64,000 nucleotides of DNA from Arcicella sp040387735 (lineage in GTDB: Bacteria; Bacteroidota; Bacteroidia; Cytophagales; Spirosomataceae). The stretch covers positions 3,769-67,768 of the forward strand of contig JAZKDE010000021.1 of NCBI GenBank assembly GCA_040387735.1. Direction: 5' to 3'. The notes under the pieces were generated by a model. That model was not told where the DNA came from. It made no database searches and saw only the letters and a list, made by a program, of their open reading frames with translations. How positions within the stretch are numbered: the stretch's first letter is position 1; each line of letters starts with the position of its first letter. This document shows positions 63,965 through 64,000 of this stretch, piece by piece. Made by a program: the position numbers and the translations under genes.

Positions 63965-64000
63965 TTAGGATTTTTCAATCACTAATTGTAGTCCGTACGG
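63965..64000 (-). CDS. 3' end of a minus-strand gene, unknown
   Basis: The last 36 bases read on - as PYGLQLVIEKS and TAA. It has no independent support beyond the frame and the terminator lying just downstream; the rest of the gene is outside the window. Confidence 0.3.
   Translation of the reverse strand, partial: PYGLQLVIEKS

Noticed and set aside
1..64000. tRNA and rRNA genes
   Set aside because: No cloverleaf-like T-loop (GTTCRAAYC) or rRNA blocks were noticed by eye; a scan with tRNAscan or Infernal would be decisive.
1..64000. CRISPR arrays and insertion sequences
   Set aside because: No regular 25-40-base direct repeats, and no transposase motif, were seen.

Overview
This 64 kb window is AT-rich and comes from a member of the Bacteroidota, most likely of the Cytophagales type. 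The evidence is the protein set (DUF4249 lipoprotein, GWxTD protein, SirB1-like transglutaminase, AraC and lipoprotein families typical of the phylum), promoter-like TTG-N20/21-TAnnTTTG elements, and the near absence of usable Shine-Dalgarno sequences. The genus is inferred only loosely. A run of 10 N at 56412-56421 shows that this is a scaffold with at least one contig joint.

Layout. 0-7 kb: all genes on + (end of dapD, a CvfB-like S1 protein, an xre-fdhD-fdhF-like operon, a MazG-like pyrophosphohydrolase, a small EF-Tu-domain-like protein). 7.0-7.6 kb: a noncoding strip holding a very good dif (XerCD) candidate, where gene direction flips. 7.6-11.9 kb: a TPR protein and gyrA on -. 12-16.6 kb: a secreted barnase-like RNase, then unrelated genes and debris, then a barstar-like inhibitor and a purple-acid-phosphatase-like protein. 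16.6-18.5 kb: a decayed AraC regulator beside an intact AraC regulator and a cupin. 18.7-26.9 kb: S9 peptidase, LacI regulator, folB, DivIVA, WD40 protein, phosphopantetheinyl transferase, transglutaminase-like protein. 27.1-31.2 kb: galE-rfbB-rfbD-rfbA nucleotide-sugar genes (no rfbC). 31.4-38.6 kb: DUF4249, ChrA, 2OG oxygenase, exported SOD, recR, clpS, SSS symporter. 38.6-42.2 kb: PAP2/haloperoxidase-like lipoprotein, an Xre/RES toxin-antitoxin pair, an RlpA-SPOR protein. 42.4-52.3 kb: glgE and glgB flanking transporter, hydrolase, pyrB/pyrR and a CpsB-type phosphatase. 52.5-58.3 kb: NPP phosphodiesterase, a candidate structured RNA, lipoproteins, a methyltransferase cut by the assembly gap, a GWxTD protein. 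58.5-63.9 kb: a cluster that looks like quinone/hydroquinone handling (maleylacetate reductase-like, two VOC ring-cleaving dioxygenases, an AraC regulator, an MhqD-like hydrolase).

The points most worth follow-up are: the dif candidate and the strange noncoding strip just upstream of it (five TCCTATT repeats, DnaA-box-like words, a 13/16 parS match, an 8-bp inverted repeat); the candidate structured RNA at about 54087-54217, whose closing helix begins where a promoter would start transcription; the separated barnase/barstar pair; operator repeats over the promoters of the xre operon and the RES toxin-antitoxin operon; and the quinone-degradation cluster. No tRNA, rRNA, CRISPR array, prophage or intact insertion sequence was recognised.
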